In this document: one piece after another, positions 18,361 to 28,297 of the stretch
How positions within the stretch are numbered: position 1 is the first letter of the stretch
How the letters are laid out: each line of letters begins with the position of its first letter
Assembly: GCF_003173355.1 (NCBI RefSeq)
Contig: NZ_QGMY01000007.1
Span: forward strand, 1 to 64,000
Direction of reading: 5' to 3'
Origin: Methanospirillum lacunae
Lineage (GTDB): Archaea > Halobacteriota > Methanomicrobia > Methanomicrobiales > Methanospirillaceae
Length of the DNA: 64,000 nt
Notes under the pieces: generated by a model
The model's input: the letters and a program-made list of their open reading frames with translations, nothing else
Databases searched by the model: none
Told to the model about the DNA's origin: nothing
Program-made: the position numbers and the translations under genes

Positions 18361-18744
18361 CTATCTCCTGATGATCTCTAACTTCTGCTTCCCTTTCAAC
18401 GAAATTACTTCTAAACCTTCATTAAGCAACCGGTTTCTGAGATCACGATCATTGGTTACAACCCTGCATCGTTCTCTCCGGGCATACGAAAGGATCTTGT
18501 CATCAACCCTCTCGCCTTCTTCTCCATCCATCGACACAACAGTGCAGAACTGTGCAAACCGAAGACCCAGACGGGCGGCAGACGCATCGTTACCCCTGCC
18601 ACGTGCAAGACCTTCAAGTTCACGAATCACAACATCCGGAACACATGGTTGTGTGACCCCCATCATCCATTTGAGCTCTTCGAGCAGGTCAATCCTGAAC
18701 TGGGAGGTCATAAGAAACGCGTTTGTATCGATCAGAACGGTCAC
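18361..18744 (-). CDS. PIN-domain nuclease, FCF1/UTP24-like (VapC9-type)
   Basis: A 127-residue PIN protein with the acidic site intact: Asp in VLIDTNAF, Glu in [10 protein letters not shown], Asp in RVDDKIL and Asp in [14 protein letters not shown] proteins at this position, between eif2g and rpo7, are conserved in archaea and resemble the UTP24/FCF1 rRNA-processing nuclease, so a housekeeping RNA role is more likely than a toxin. The GTG at 18744 overlaps the eif2g stop (GTGA), and the domain starts immediately after it. An ATG at 18777 would run well into eif2g. Confidence 0.88.
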   Translation of the reverse strand: MTVLIDTNAFLMTSQFRIDLLEELKWMMGVTQPCVPDVVIRELEGLARGRGNDASAARLGLRFAQFCTVVSMDGEEGERVDDKILSYARRERCRVVTNDRDLRNRLLNEGLEVISLKGKQKLEIIRR

Positions 18745-19976
18745 TCGATCAGCATACCCATTCCGATCAGACGCCATCTCCCCCCGACCTGCCTGCTGAT
18801 AGCGATTGGTGATCCAATCTCCGCACAGACAGGCCTCTTGAGCGTAACTTCAGCAGCATCCTTCTTGGTATTGGTAACAAGGCCAACAGTCACAGCGGTG
18901 CCGACTGAGAGCATCAGAGGTTCGCGTGCCTTAAGAGGTTCAATATCAAGCTCACTGTTCGCTCCGACAACCCGCTCCATGAGCCTGACTGAGAACCACA
19001 TCTTATCCCAGACTGGTGGAAGTTTACCCACATGCCCAAGCACTTGCCCGGAGAGCATATCACTCTTGGTAATGGCAGGGTCAAGTTTTGTACCGATAGC
19101 AAGGAGACCGCCGGGGGTTGCAATATGAACTTTTTTCTGTCCCTTGTGAATCTCTGTGACCTTGGTGACGATTGGATCCCAGCGGATCTTATTCTCTACC
19201 TGACTCTGAATACCAGGTCTGATCTCGATCTCATCACCGTCATTGATGACACCCCTGATGAGCGAGCCGCCAACTACGCCCCCTTTGACATCTTTCCAGC
19301 TGCACCCGGGCTTATTTACATCAAAAGATCGTGCGATCAGCATGATCGGATCTGCTTCTGGTTTACGCGATGGCTCTGGAATTGTCTCATCAAGAGCCTG
19401 AAGAAGTGCCCAGACATTGATATCTTTCTGGGCTGATACAGGAATGATTGGTGCGTTTTCTGCGATGGTACCTTTCACAAATGCCTTTATTTCTTCGTAA
19501 TTACGAACAGCATCCTTCTGGGTAACAACATCAATTTTATTCTGGACGATAACAATCCGCTTTATCCCGACCAGTTCCAGTGCCATCAGATGTTCTTTGG
19601 TCTGGGGTTGCGGACAGTGTTCAGATGCTGAGATAACAAGCATAGCCCCGTCCATGAGGGCAGATCCGGACAGCATCGTAGCCATCAGAGTCTCGTGACC
19701 AGGTGCATCTACAAATGATACAGCACGAACAGGTTCAGCCTCTCCTCCACAACGTGGACATTCAGGCTTGGTTGTAAATCCTTCAGGTCCGGGACATTTC
19801 TTGCACTTGTAAAAGACAGCGTCTGCATATCCGAGCCGGATGGAGATTCCACGTTTCATCTCCTCGCTATGCCGGTCGGTCCAGACGCCTGTTAGTGCGT
19901 TGACGAGTGTGGTCTTTCCATGATCCACATGCCCGACAACGCCGATATTTGTACTCGGTATTATTTCCTCTGGCAC
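18741..19976 (-). CDS. eif2g: Translation initiation factor 2 subunit gamma
   Basis: A 411-residue GTPase that brings initiator Met-tRNA to the small subunit as part of aIF2. It has G1 [10 protein letters not shown]3 DAPGHE and G4 NKID, plus the gamma-specific zinc knuckle ([10 protein letters not shown]...CPRCGG). C-terminal beta-barrel domains 2 and 3 follow. The start is a GTG at 19976 with GGAGGT about 11 nt upstream. A TATA-like box at about 20016-20021 could begin the whole eif2g-to-rdgB operon. Alpha and beta subunits are elsewhere. Confidence 0.97.
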   Translation of the reverse strand: MPEEIIPSTNIGVVGHVDHGKTTLVNALTGVWTDRHSEEMKRGISIRLGYADAVFYKCKKCPGPEGFTTKPECPRCGGEAEPVRAVSFVDAPGHETLMATMLSGSALMDGAMLVISASEHCPQPQTKEHLMALELVGIKRIVIVQNKIDVVTQKDAVRNYEEIKAFVKGTIAENAPIIPVSAQKDINVWALLQALDETIPEPSRKPEADPIMLIARSFDVNKPGCSWKDVKGGVVGGSLIRGVINDGDEIEIRPGIQSQVENKIRWDPIVTKVTEIHKGQKKVHIATPGGLLAIGTKLDPAITKSDMLSGQVLGHVGKLPPVWDKMWFSVRLMERVVGANSELDIEPLKAREPLMLSVGTAVTVGLVTNTKKDAAEVTLKRPVCAEIGSPIAISRQVGGRWRLIGMGMLIE

Positions 19977-20015
19977 CAGTAATCAAACCTCCTTACCAAT
20001 TTGAACAGATTGATA

Positions 20016-20024
20016 CTTATACGT
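20016..20024 (-). promoter_or_regulatory. TATA-like box upstream of eif2g
   Basis: On the minus strand the sequence reads ACGTATAAGTATC, centred about 43 nt before the GTG of eif2g. Transcription would start near 19994, just before the GGAGGT ribosome-binding site (19987-19992). Confidence 0.4.
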
Positions 20025-20092
20025 GAGCATGGCATATAATCCAGATTTCCAGAATAAGACCAGAAAAAGATAGAGCCTATAGAGAGAAGAAA

Positions 20093-20383
20093 TTATCCGG
20101 CCCCATTACATGCGCTATCAAGATTGGGAAGCTCCTGGAATGACTGATCGCGTGGATCTGACCGTTCCTTCTCAACCTGCCTGAGTTCTTCCTTGAGATC
20201 TTCAGTCCTGACAACCTTTTCAATAAGGATGGCAGGTACTAGCAGGTCTGTCCGGTAAAGCATTCCGGTACTGTCAAGTTCTGCAAATGAATGCCCACTT
20301 CTCTCTTCAATTCTTACTACTGTCCCTGTGGTTCCGGTCCGGGGATACCGCACAGAAGATCCAATATCCACTACCGTGCTCAT
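20093..20383 (-). CDS. DUF2098-like small protein
   Basis: A 96-residue protein from the ATG at 20383. Residues 1-60 look like a small beta barrel (MSTVVDIGSSVRYPRTGTTG, then RIEERSGHSFAELDSTGMLYR), and the rest is a charged helix (TEDLKEELRQVEKE) with a loose tail. This matches my memory of DUF2098, a family largely limited to methanogens and without known function. It follows aglB by 41 bp on the same strand. An upstream in-frame start would add 7 residues. Confidence 0.75.
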   Translation of the reverse strand: MSTVVDIGSSVRYPRTGTTGTVVRIEERSGHSFAELDSTGMLYRTDLLVPAILIEKVVRTEDLKEELRQVEKERSDPRDQSFQELPNLDSACNGAG

Positions 20384-20424
20384 ACAACCATCCTTCTCTT
20401 CCAATCACTTAAGGGTTCCTACAA

Positions 20425-22971
20425 TCAGGAGACGATAGATCCAGATTGGATCTGATCATCAGTAATCTGGTACTCCTTCCCGGTTGCGGCGTTACGGTAT
20501 GGCCCCTGAGTTGTAACATCCCCAACCTTTGCATTTGTTGGATATGGAACAGTGAATGTTCCGTTGACACTTTCCTGTCGATAGACAAATGTCCGTCCGG
20601 TATTGGTTTTGACCGGAATCTCAATGATACCATCACCATGAATGACAGCCCCGGGAACATACTCAAAGACCTTCACATACCTGACATCAGGGAGGCTCTC
20701 TGGAGATGCTCTCGTGGGAGATTCATGAACCAGCCGGTAATGCTGAAGCGCAGGAACTGTAGAGACAGGCTCAGTGTACACATAGTTCACGAGAGCGGTC
20801 TCATACTCAGGGCCTACCGTTGACTTTGAATTCTCAAGCATTGCAGATCCGGCTTCGTATGGAACCTGGGATCCATTAACGATTATTGGATCGCTTGTTT
20901 TTGAATATTCAGGCTTCATATACTGAATATAATGCACCTGCCCAGGCTGGGTCATGGAACCGTCAAAGTTGTGGAGCTTTGAGATCATCGTCTGATAGTA
21001 TGGTTCCATAAAGAACGGGAAATTCTGACCAGTATTCGGGTTGTCCGGGTTGGGCAGAATGAAGTTGCGCTGGTATGGTGATGCTCCAAGATCAGGATTA
21101 TCCCAGGTTGCCATCGCCCAGAACTTTCCGGTATCTATCTCGTAATCTGTGACCACATATTTTGTTTTCAGGTGATCAAGAATACCAGATGCCACTGATT
21201 CATTTGTAGTGATAAAGAAACGGGCTGCTCCATAGTCCCCGGCAACACCATACTGGAACGGATTCGCATTTGGCATCCGCTTTGCGAGATAGGTAATCAT
21301 ATGACCATAATCCCACCATGCCATCACACCATATGCCTGGGCTGGTGGCTGCCATCCCTCTTTCTGATAAATCTTGAAGTAATCAACACCGGTATCAGGA
21401 GTGTTATTCTCCATCCAGTCTGTTGTCTCCCGCCAGTCAGGGTTCAGGGTAAACTGGCCTATTGCCAGATCGCGCCCGATAGAGTTGTAGGTAAAGAGTG
21501 CTCCAAGGAGAACCACTATCACCAGAAAGATCATGCTTCCGGTTGAAACTGTAGCCTGTTTCCCTGATGTTTTCTTTCCATGTGCCTGATCTTTCTGTTT
21601 TCCTCCTTTGGAATGTACTGGTGACTCTTCTTTTACCTGGGCGGGGACTCTCCTGATAAGATCGATCCCATACCCAATGGAAATACCACCAAGAATAGCG
21701 GCAGGTACAGCCAGATAATACTCGTATCTGATATGCTGCATTGTTGCATAGAGGACAACAACAGACCAGATCAGAATGAAAAGATATGACGGGCAGAGTT
21801 CTTTTCTCAGTTTATTCAAAAGGACCCCAATACCGATCACAAACAGAATCAGACTGTACTGGAAGGTCCGCCATGCATCATCAAATGTCCAGGGTCTTGC
21901 TTCCTGAATTGTCTTCCAATGGATCTCCTGACCAAAGAACGCATTAGCATTTGCAAGAAGGTAATTGAATAATTCAGGAGAGAGCAATGCAAAGAGAACG
22001 CTCCCTATGACAACCGCTCCAACAAGAGAAAGAATATAATGCGAGAAAGGACGCTCACGGAGAAGCCATGAGAACCCGAAGAGAACCCACGTTCCCAGGA
22101 TGATAAGGGTATATGCAACCACATGCCCGGAAGTATAATAGTTTAATCCACCTTCACCATGAACCCCAATTATGAGGAATCCGATGATTGCAACAAGGAA
22201 GGTTATTGTATTTACCACGAGTGCTGATGCCCCAAGATGGCCAATATAGCGCTGGATGATAAACCATACTGGGGTAAACATCCCCACAAGCAGAGCAAAG
22301 AGGATCATGGTCGGCATTAGGGCAAGCCCGAGCACATATAATACTCCGCAAAGAAGACCTAATATCGCCGGTATCTTCCAGGTTTCCCTGTTTTCAATAT
22401 CAACCGGATGTTTGCGACAGTAAACAACTGCCCAAAGGTAACCAAGACAGAAGAGTGTACTGAATAATACCTCCCCGATATGATGATCAAAATACCCGTA
22501 ATAGGATCTGAAGAAGAACTGTCCAGGACATATCGCAATAAAAAAACCGGCAACAAGGCCAGCCTTCCAGTCCGCAACCATTCGTACCAGGAAAAATATA
22601 ATGGGGACAAGAAGTGCTGCCATAACACATGGAATAAGAAGGCAGATAGATATGATATCAGGACGGGCGTGAGCCCCGAAAAGCAGGCAGACGGCACTGC
22701 TTATCAGCGGAAAGAGCGGGCCCCAGTGCATCGGTTGGCCTTCAGGGAAAAATGTCATCGGGTCAAACCAGGCGATGTTCGGGAAATTGGCCATGCACAA
22801 TTCAACCCTTCTCAATTGGTAGGTGGGATCATCCATACCCACGTTAGAGAGAACATCAGTATTCCCTGAGAAGACCGGAATAATCCGGATTAACAGGGAG
22901 AACAATGAAATAAGAACAACTCCCCCCCCAATAAGGAGTACACGGGGATCTTTGAAATTAGTAAGATTCAT
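20425..22971 (-). CDS. aglB: Oligosaccharyltransferase AglB (STT3 family)
   Basis: An 848-residue membrane enzyme that moves a lipid-linked glycan to Asn in N-x-S/T sites of secreted proteins. About a dozen membrane helices occupy residues 10-440; an early DxD-type acidic site appears as NVGMDDPTYQLRR. The catalytic WWDYG motif is at 552-556. The soluble C-terminal domain binds acceptor peptide. A charged Lys-rich cytoplasmic loop (about 445-475) precedes the last helix. Its ATG overlaps the epimerase stop, making it the last enzyme of a run that starts with hexosamine synthesis. Confidence 0.97.
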   Translation of the reverse strand: MNLTNFKDPRVLLIGGGVVLISLFSLLIRIIPVFSGNTDVLSNVGMDDPTYQLRRVELCMANFPNIAWFDPMTFFPEGQPMHWGPLFPLISSAVCLLFGAHARPDIISICLLIPCVMAALLVPIIFFLVRMVADWKAGLVAGFFIAICPGQFFFRSYYGYFDHHIGEVLFSTLFCLGYLWAVVYCRKHPVDIENRETWKIPAILGLLCGVLYVLGLALMPTMILFALLVGMFTPVWFIIQRYIGHLGASALVVNTITFLVAIIGFLIIGVHGEGGLNYYTSGHVVAYTLIILGTWVLFGFSWLLRERPFSHYILSLVGAVVIGSVLFALLSPELFNYLLANANAFFGQEIHWKTIQEARPWTFDDAWRTFQYSLILFVIGIGVLLNKLRKELCPSYLFILIWSVVVLYATMQHIRYEYYLAVPAAILGGISIGYGIDLIRRVPAQVKEESPVHSKGGKQKDQAHGKKTSGKQATVSTGSMIFLVIVVLLGALFTYNSIGRDLAIGQFTLNPDWRETTDWMENNTPDTGVDYFKIYQKEGWQPPAQAYGVMAWWDYGHMITYLAKRMPNANPFQYGVAGDYGAARFFITTNESVASGILDHLKTKYVVTDYEIDTGKFWAMATWDNPDLGASPYQRNFILPNPDNPNTGQNFPFFMEPYYQTMISKLHNFDGSMTQPGQVHYIQYMKPEYSKTSDPIIVNGSQVPYEAGSAMLENSKSTVGPEYETALVNYVYTEPVSTVPALQHYRLVHESPTRASPESLPDVRYVKVFEYVPGAVIHGDGIIEIPVKTNTGRTFVYRQESVNGTFTVPYPTNAKVGDVTTQGPYRNAATGKEYQITDDQIQSGSIVS

Positions 22972-24245
22972 ATCTTTTTCTCCTGCGATTTACTCTCACA
23001 TTCTGAACCGGGGAGCACACACCGGTTCTCGGCATCCATAAAGAAGTTCATTTGATCACGAATAATATCCCTGACCTGGTACCTGACCTGATAACCTAAC
23101 TTTTTCACCTTTGTTATATCAGAGAAGAGGATTGGAACTTCAGAGGGACGGAACCGACTCGGATCAAACCGGATTCTGATGTCAGGGCCATCTGTTCTGA
23201 CAAGGATCCCTCCATCACCAACGTCAAAAGTGATCTCATCGGTCAGTATCATCTGATCAATCTTTGGTTTTTCAAAATTAATGCCAAACACTGAGGACTC
23301 ATCTGGCTTCAGAGGATCGTTTACAACTTTGTCAGAATGAATAGTACTAATCTCCCTGACCTTATGGCCTGAGGCCTCAATACTCATGAGAAGATAACTC
23401 AAAACTGACGTGGTCCGGTTAGAGCCCACGTTATAAACATCACCATGTTGCCCTTTTTTAGCAATGATCTGATAGCCCTCAATGATATCATCAATATGTG
23501 ACCAGTCTCTGCAGGCATTCACGTTTCCAATCGAGATCTGACCGGTCTCTCCATACTTTAACTGAGTGACCTGTCTTGTTATAACAGAGGTGACAAACTG
23601 ATCACCTCTCCCAGCACCTTCATGATTAAAAGAGCGGGAGACCATCCCCTTCAAACCGTAGGTCTGGTAATAGTTCCTGAACAGGATCTCTCCATACACT
23701 TTACTGGCTGCATATGGGGACATGGGTCTGAACGGATTGCTTTCTGAAATCGGAAGTTCGGGTATCCGTGAAGGATCAGGAAAAATTGTGTGATATTTCT
23801 CTTTTAGAGAGGCATACTGCTCTTCAGAACTGATAACTAAACCATACTCCTCGCTTGTTCCGGCAAAGACCATCACCGGATCAACTTCTTTCTGCCTGAC
23901 GGCTTCAAGCAGATTAATCGTCCCGATGCAGTTTATCTGGGCAGTTTCAAGGGGATGAGATATTGAACGGGGAACAAACGATTGAGCTGCCAGATGGAAG
24001 ATATAATCCGGCTCCGCAGTATCCATTGCGTGAGCAAGCCCCGGGAGATCTTCCAGACTTCCTTCAACAAAATGTATTGCATTCTCGATTTTTTTGTGTG
24101 AAATATTTTTTGGAATGGTCCCATCAGCCCGGCGGCGAATAAGCCCATACACATTTGCTCCCTTATCAACAAGGTTACGGGCTAGGTATGAACCAACAAA
24201 CCCGCTAACTCCGGTGATAAGAACATGAGCATCATCCCATTCCAT
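22968..24245 (-). CDS. NAD-dependent sugar-nucleotide dehydratase/epimerase with C-terminal insert
   Basis: Extended short-chain dehydrogenase of 425 residues. The Rossmann motif is GVSGFVGS (from about residue 12), and catalytic YxxxK is in YAASK; the SxSFNHEG and RDWSHIDD motifs resemble GDP-mannose 4,6-dehydratases. The family is usually about 330-350 residues. Here a beta-rich stretch of about 50 residues (GINFEKPKIDQ through PSRFRPSEVP) interrupts the C-terminal domain. It probably makes a modified sugar nucleotide for the N-glycan. The ATG at 24245 is chosen by domain start; an ATG at 24266 adds 7 residues. Confidence 0.88.
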   Translation of the reverse strand: MEWDDAHVLITGVSGFVGSYLARNLVDKGANVYGLIRRRADGTIPKNISHKKIENAIHFVEGSLEDLPGLAHAMDTAEPDYIFHLAAQSFVPRSISHPLETAQINCIGTINLLEAVRQKEVDPVMVFAGTSEEYGLVISSEEQYASLKEKYHTIFPDPSRIPELPISESNPFRPMSPYAASKVYGEILFRNYYQTYGLKGMVSRSFNHEGAGRGDQFVTSVITRQVTQLKYGETGQISIGNVNACRDWSHIDDIIEGYQIIAKKGQHGDVYNVGSNRTTSVLSYLLMSIEASGHKVREISTIHSDKVVNDPLKPDESSVFGINFEKPKIDQMILTDEITFDVGDGGILVRTDGPDIRIRFDPSRFRPSEVPILFSDITKVKKLGYQVRYQVRDIIRDQMNFFMDAENRCVLPGSECESKSQEKKI

Positions 24246-24306
24246 GATTACCCTGACTCCAGCCATATAGAGTGATCAAAAAATTGTATAGGTATTGGTA
24301 TTACTC

Positions 24307-25386
24307 TCATGTTTTTGCCAGCGTATGCACATACGTGGATATTTGTTCTTTAAATAACTTATAATCAAACCGTGTAGCCTGGAGCCGTGAGGCTTTTTCA
24401 TACAGTTCTGGATTTTTATCTATGCGGCAAACCGCTTCTCTGATAGAGAAAGGATCAGGTGCCACCAGCAGACCTGTATGCTCATCAACAACAGTCTCAA
24501 GGTAACCACCCTCTTTTGCAGCTACTACCGGTTTGCCACATGCCATTGCTTCAAGCGGAGTAAGCCCGTAATCCTCATCAATTGCCATAGTCAGAAATCC
24601 TCGACAATTACTGTACAGAGTTATTAGGTCGTTATCAGTGACTGAACCCAGAAATTCAACATTTGGTGGAGCTGATGATGCCAGAGGCTCAAATGAGGGA
24701 TAAACCCTCCCTGCTATCTTCAGTTTCTTGTCTGGCATCTCCCTGAAGGATTCTACCAGGTTTTCTACCCGTTTCCACTTGTCAATTCTGGAAACAGATA
24801 ACCAGTAATCTCCATATCCGGTATTTTGGTAATTTTCAAGGTGAATTGGAGGATATAGCACGTACGCCTGACGTTGATATGTCCTCCATATCCGGTTTCT
24901 TACATTATGAGATATACCTGCAATATGGGACACATTCTTCATAACAAACCTGCGATCCAGGAAACGGAAAAATGACAAAACTGGCACATAGATCAATTTC
25001 TTTGAAAGAGAAAGATCCGCGATAGTCTGATAATACATATCATAGAGAGCCCTGCGGGGTGTTAGCATAATATAACAATGCGGCTTACCCTTGGAGATGT
25101 ACCTCAAAGCCATATCATCAGTAACGATAAAAAAATCATAATCCAGTTTTATAGACCGAAAAAGGTGCATCCCAAATACCTGTTTCAAAGGTTCATTAGG
25201 CAGGGAAACGTTGAGAGGATGAAATTTTACATCTTTAGCAAGAGGATAGCAGTCTCCCAAAAAAGGATCGTAACTCAAACATACAATTGTTGCATCCAGA
25301 GCCATTGCCATGTCAATAAAAAAGCGTTCCGCACCTCCAGGAACACTAAAATCAAGGCACGACAGAATCGCTATTCTCATGTTCAC
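24307..25386 (-). CDS. Glycosyltransferase, GT4 family
   Basis: A 359-residue GT-B enzyme. The N-terminal domain begins with SCLDFSVPGGAERF, the glycine-rich acceptor loop. The C-terminal donor domain holds WLSVSRIDKWKRVE and the E-x7-E signature EDYGLTPLEAMACGKPVV. It should transfer a sugar from an NDP or lipid donor to a lipid-linked or surface glycan; specificity cannot be read. Its start overlaps the previous glycosyltransferase stop by 4 bp. Cytosolic, probably membrane-associated, with no membrane helix. Confidence 0.92.
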   Translation of the reverse strand: MNMRIAILSCLDFSVPGGAERFFIDMAMALDATIVCLSYDPFLGDCYPLAKDVKFHPLNVSLPNEPLKQVFGMHLFRSIKLDYDFFIVTDDMALRYISKGKPHCYIMLTPRRALYDMYYQTIADLSLSKKLIYVPVLSFFRFLDRRFVMKNVSHIAGISHNVRNRIWRTYQRQAYVLYPPIHLENYQNTGYGDYWLSVSRIDKWKRVENLVESFREMPDKKLKIAGRVYPSFEPLASSAPPNVEFLGSVTDNDLITLYSNCRGFLTMAIDEDYGLTPLEAMACGKPVVAAKEGGYLETVVDEHTGLLVAPDPFSIREAVCRIDKNPELYEKASRLQATRFDYKLFKEQISTYVHTLAKT

Positions 25387-26534
25387 TCCCTGTTGCTTAT
25401 AAAAGAGATCTCTTTTTCATACTTTTGCGCTACACTTTCCCACTTCAGATCCGAAGGCACCTGATATCGTTGATATCTCATAGAGTGAACCTGCTCCATT
25501 GCATGAGCCAGTTCCCTCTCATCTTCAGGTTGTACAAAAGTAGTCCCCCCGTATCCGGATAAACTCTCAGCAAGTCCTCCTACCTGTGATGCAATAATTG
25601 GAAGACCATAGGATATTCCGATATGGGCTACGCCACTTTGTGAGGCACGGGTGTAAGGGAGAACCAAAGCATCAGCAGACGAGAAATAAACAGGAATTTC
25701 ATCATCTGATGCATACTTATTTAAAAGACGTATCCGGTCTGATGCAGGAGATGTTTGAACTGCATCTAACGAAGCATGATCTTCCCATGCTTCTCCCACA
25801 ATGAAGAGGAAAGAATCATTTCTTATGGCTTCGGGGAGCATCTCAAAGGCATGAATCAGGTGTATAACTCCCTTATATGGACGGATTAACCCGAAAAACA
25901 GGAAGACAAAATAATCAGACACCTTAAGAGACCTCTTGGTATCTATTTGTTCAAGGATTGGATACTGATCATAGAGTCCATGAGGAATCACGCCAATCCG
26001 GGTTTCAGGAATCCGGTAATGAGTTGAGATCAGGTGTCGGTCATGTTCAGAATGGACAACGTACCGACAAGCCATCCTTCTTATCAGCCGGCCCATCAAC
26101 CGGGCATAGATGCGTATGGGGCCAAAAGAAAATTCAAGAGGATCGACGACCTCATGAAACTCAATAATGACCGGTATTTTTTTTACATTCATAAGAAGCA
26201 TGGCCAGGAACATGTGTGCAACACTTGATGTCCACCACTCCAGGATAATGACTTCAGCATCCTTAAACTCATGTGATGCCTGTATCCAGGTTACAGGATT
26301 GTACCAGTCCAGAATTTCATAAACCCTTATCGTTTCACTATATTTCAGGGATGTCAGATCGGTTCCGACTCTCTTCCAACCCGGGAAAAGTCGCTGGGGG
26401 AGCATATACCTGAAGAGAAGACTGGTAACCTGTAAATGGTCAGCAAGTGCATTGGAAAGCCGGAGTGTATAATAACTTATACCTGAAAGAAAACGAGGAG
26501 AAGGGCCAATAACCACTACAGTTCTTTGATTCAT
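25383..26534 (-). CDS. Glycosyltransferase, GT4 family
   Basis: A 383-residue GT-B enzyme. The N-terminal domain has the loop PRFLSGISYYTLRLSNAL; the C-terminal domain has FFGLIRPYKGV and LPYTRASQSGVAHIGISYG, where the canonical E-x7-E is partly replaced (Ser/Gly-rich), followed by LPIIASQVGGLAES. This variant form occurs in some GT4 members. It lies 22 bp downstream of glmS and overlaps the next glycosyltransferase, so it probably works in the same glycan pathway. Confidence 0.9.
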   Translation of the reverse strand: MNQRTVVVIGPSPRFLSGISYYTLRLSNALADHLQVTSLLFRYMLPQRLFPGWKRVGTDLTSLKYSETIRVYEILDWYNPVTWIQASHEFKDAEVIILEWWTSSVAHMFLAMLLMNVKKIPVIIEFHEVVDPLEFSFGPIRIYARLMGRLIRRMACRYVVHSEHDRHLISTHYRIPETRIGVIPHGLYDQYPILEQIDTKRSLKVSDYFVFLFFGLIRPYKGVIHLIHAFEMLPEAIRNDSFLFIVGEAWEDHASLDAVQTSPASDRIRLLNKYASDDEIPVYFSSADALVLPYTRASQSGVAHIGISYGLPIIASQVGGLAESLSGYGGTTFVQPEDERELAHAMEQVHSMRYQRYQVPSDLKWESVAQKYEKEISFISNRE

Positions 26535-26556
26535 GGAGTTTTAGAAAATTGATTTG

Positions 26557-28296
26557 TTATTCGACGGTCACGCTTTTAGCCAGATTTCGAGGTTTATCAA
26601 TCTCTCGTCCAAGGCGGGAGGCAGTGTAATATGAAAGCATTTGTAAAATTACGGTCGCTCCTACGATTTGCAGATACAATTGCTCTTCATCAAGAGGAAT
26701 AACAATGTCAGCCAGTTCAGAAAGTTCTGTATCATCACCGTATCCTATTGCGACAATAGGTGTTCCCCTCGCCTTCATCTCTTTGAGATTGCCCAGCATA
26801 ACCGCGTAAGAAGGTCCTGGAAGACAGATTGCCACAACTGGCGTTTCTGAAGATAAGAGAGAGAATGGTCCGTGTTTTATCTCACCTGCAGCATATGACT
26901 CTGCATGGATGTATGATATCTCTTTCATCTTCAGCGCCCCTTCCATCATTACCGGATAGAATGGACCCCTTCCCACATAGAAGATATGCTGGGCCCTGGC
27001 ACAGAGAGTCACAGCATCTTCCATATTGAGGAGAAGAACTTTTTCAATGGCCACCCCGGCATGTGAGAGAGTTTCATCACTTATCCGGCCAGACAGAAGA
27101 TTAACAACTTGTAAAAGGACACCCAATTGTGCAGTAAATGATTTCGTGGCTGCTACACTGATCTCAGGACCGGCCTGCATCAGGATAGTAACATCTGAAT
27201 ATCTTGTTATTGAACTGTTCAAAACGTTTGTCACAGCAACAGTCTGGACATTATTACAGTTCCCTTTATGAATTGCTGACAAGGTATCAGCGGTCTCTCC
27301 TGACTGTGATATACCTATGATAACATCGGTGAGGGGAACTGAACAGTATTTAAATTCAGATCCCAACTCAACCCTTACCGGAATACCACATGATGACTCA
27401 GCAAGATATCTGAAGATCAAACCGGCATGATATGAACTTCCACATGCCACCACAGTTATCGATTTAGCATCACAGAGAAACCGGGGGAGAGTATCTGATG
27501 AAAGAGAGTGAATGGCACGGTTGATAACTTCAGGTTGCTCATAGATCTCTTTGAGCATGAAATGAGGAAATCCACCCTTCTGAACTGCATCTGGTGTCCA
27601 CTCTATCTCGTGAACTGCACGACTAACCAGGACTGAATCCTGATAGATAGTATATCCATCTTCACTGATTTCTGCAATGTCTCCATCCTCAAGATAGATC
27701 ACACGGTTTGTATATTCCAGAAGGGGAGTGATATCAGAAGCTGCAAAAAACTCATGATCTCCTATTCCAAGGACTAGTGGGCTGCGATTTTTCACTGCGA
27801 TAAGCCTGTCACTATCGCCAGATATCGCCAGAATTGCATATGAACCTTCAAGGTGATGGACAGTCTCCTGCATGGCCTTGAGAAGGTTACCCTGGTTTAA
27901 ATCTTCAAGGATATGCGGGATAACCTCCGTATCAGTCTCTGATTTAAAGATATGTCCTTTGGCTTGAAGTTCCCGTTTGAGATGAGAATAATTTTCAATA
28001 ATACCATTATGGACAATTGCTACCTGATCATGACAATCAGAATGAGGATGGGCATTAATATCAGAAGGAATCCCGTGGGTTGCCCAGCGGGTATGTCCGA
28101 TGCCACAGGTTCCCGGGAGTGTGGCTTCTTCAGGAATGAAGTCTGAAACTTTCCCTTTTTTTTTATGGATAAAGATGCCATTAGAACGAGTGGCAATCCC
28201 ATAACTATCATAACCCCGGTACTCAAGTTGCTTTAATCCCTCTAGGAGTACTGGAGCTGCCTGTCTGTAGCCAACATATCCCACTATCCCACACAT
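26557..28296 (-). CDS. glmS: Glutamine-fructose-6-phosphate aminotransferase (isomerizing)
   Basis: A 579-residue enzyme making glucosamine-6-phosphate from fructose-6-phosphate and glutamine, the entry to UDP-GlcNAc. The N-terminal glutaminase begins MCGIVGYVG with nucleophile Cys2 and has GIGHTRWATHG. Two SIS sugar-isomerase domains follow (about 255-395 and 425-560, with SQSGETADT and KHGPFSL). It ends in the family tail NLAKSVTVE. The SD-like GGTGAT overlaps the last codons of the upstream glmU-like gene. Confidence 0.97.
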   Translation of the reverse strand: MCGIVGYVGYRQAAPVLLEGLKQLEYRGYDSYGIATRSNGIFIHKKKGKVSDFIPEEATLPGTCGIGHTRWATHGIPSDINAHPHSDCHDQVAIVHNGIIENYSHLKRELQAKGHIFKSETDTEVIPHILEDLNQGNLLKAMQETVHHLEGSYAILAISGDSDRLIAVKNRSPLVLGIGDHEFFAASDITPLLEYTNRVIYLEDGDIAEISEDGYTIYQDSVLVSRAVHEIEWTPDAVQKGGFPHFMLKEIYEQPEVINRAIHSLSSDTLPRFLCDAKSITVVACGSSYHAGLIFRYLAESSCGIPVRVELGSEFKYCSVPLTDVIIGISQSGETADTLSAIHKGNCNNVQTVAVTNVLNSSITRYSDVTILMQAGPEISVAATKSFTAQLGVLLQVVNLLSGRISDETLSHAGVAIEKVLLLNMEDAVTLCARAQHIFYVGRGPFYPVMMEGALKMKEISYIHAESYAAGEIKHGPFSLLSSETPVVAICLPGPSYAVMLGNLKEMKARGTPIVAIGYGDDTELSELADIVIPLDEEQLYLQIVGATVILQMLSYYTASRLGREIDKPRNLAKSVTVE

Positions 28297-28297
28297 A

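Noticed and set aside
18361-18744. PIN protein as a VapC toxin
   Set aside because: Its place in the conserved eif2g-rpo7 cluster and the lack of an antitoxin gene favour a housekeeping rRNA-processing type.
17981-18799. 272-codon plus-strand open frame
   Set aside because: It lies wholly antisense to rpoE and the PIN gene, which have clear family motifs; composition is not protein-like.
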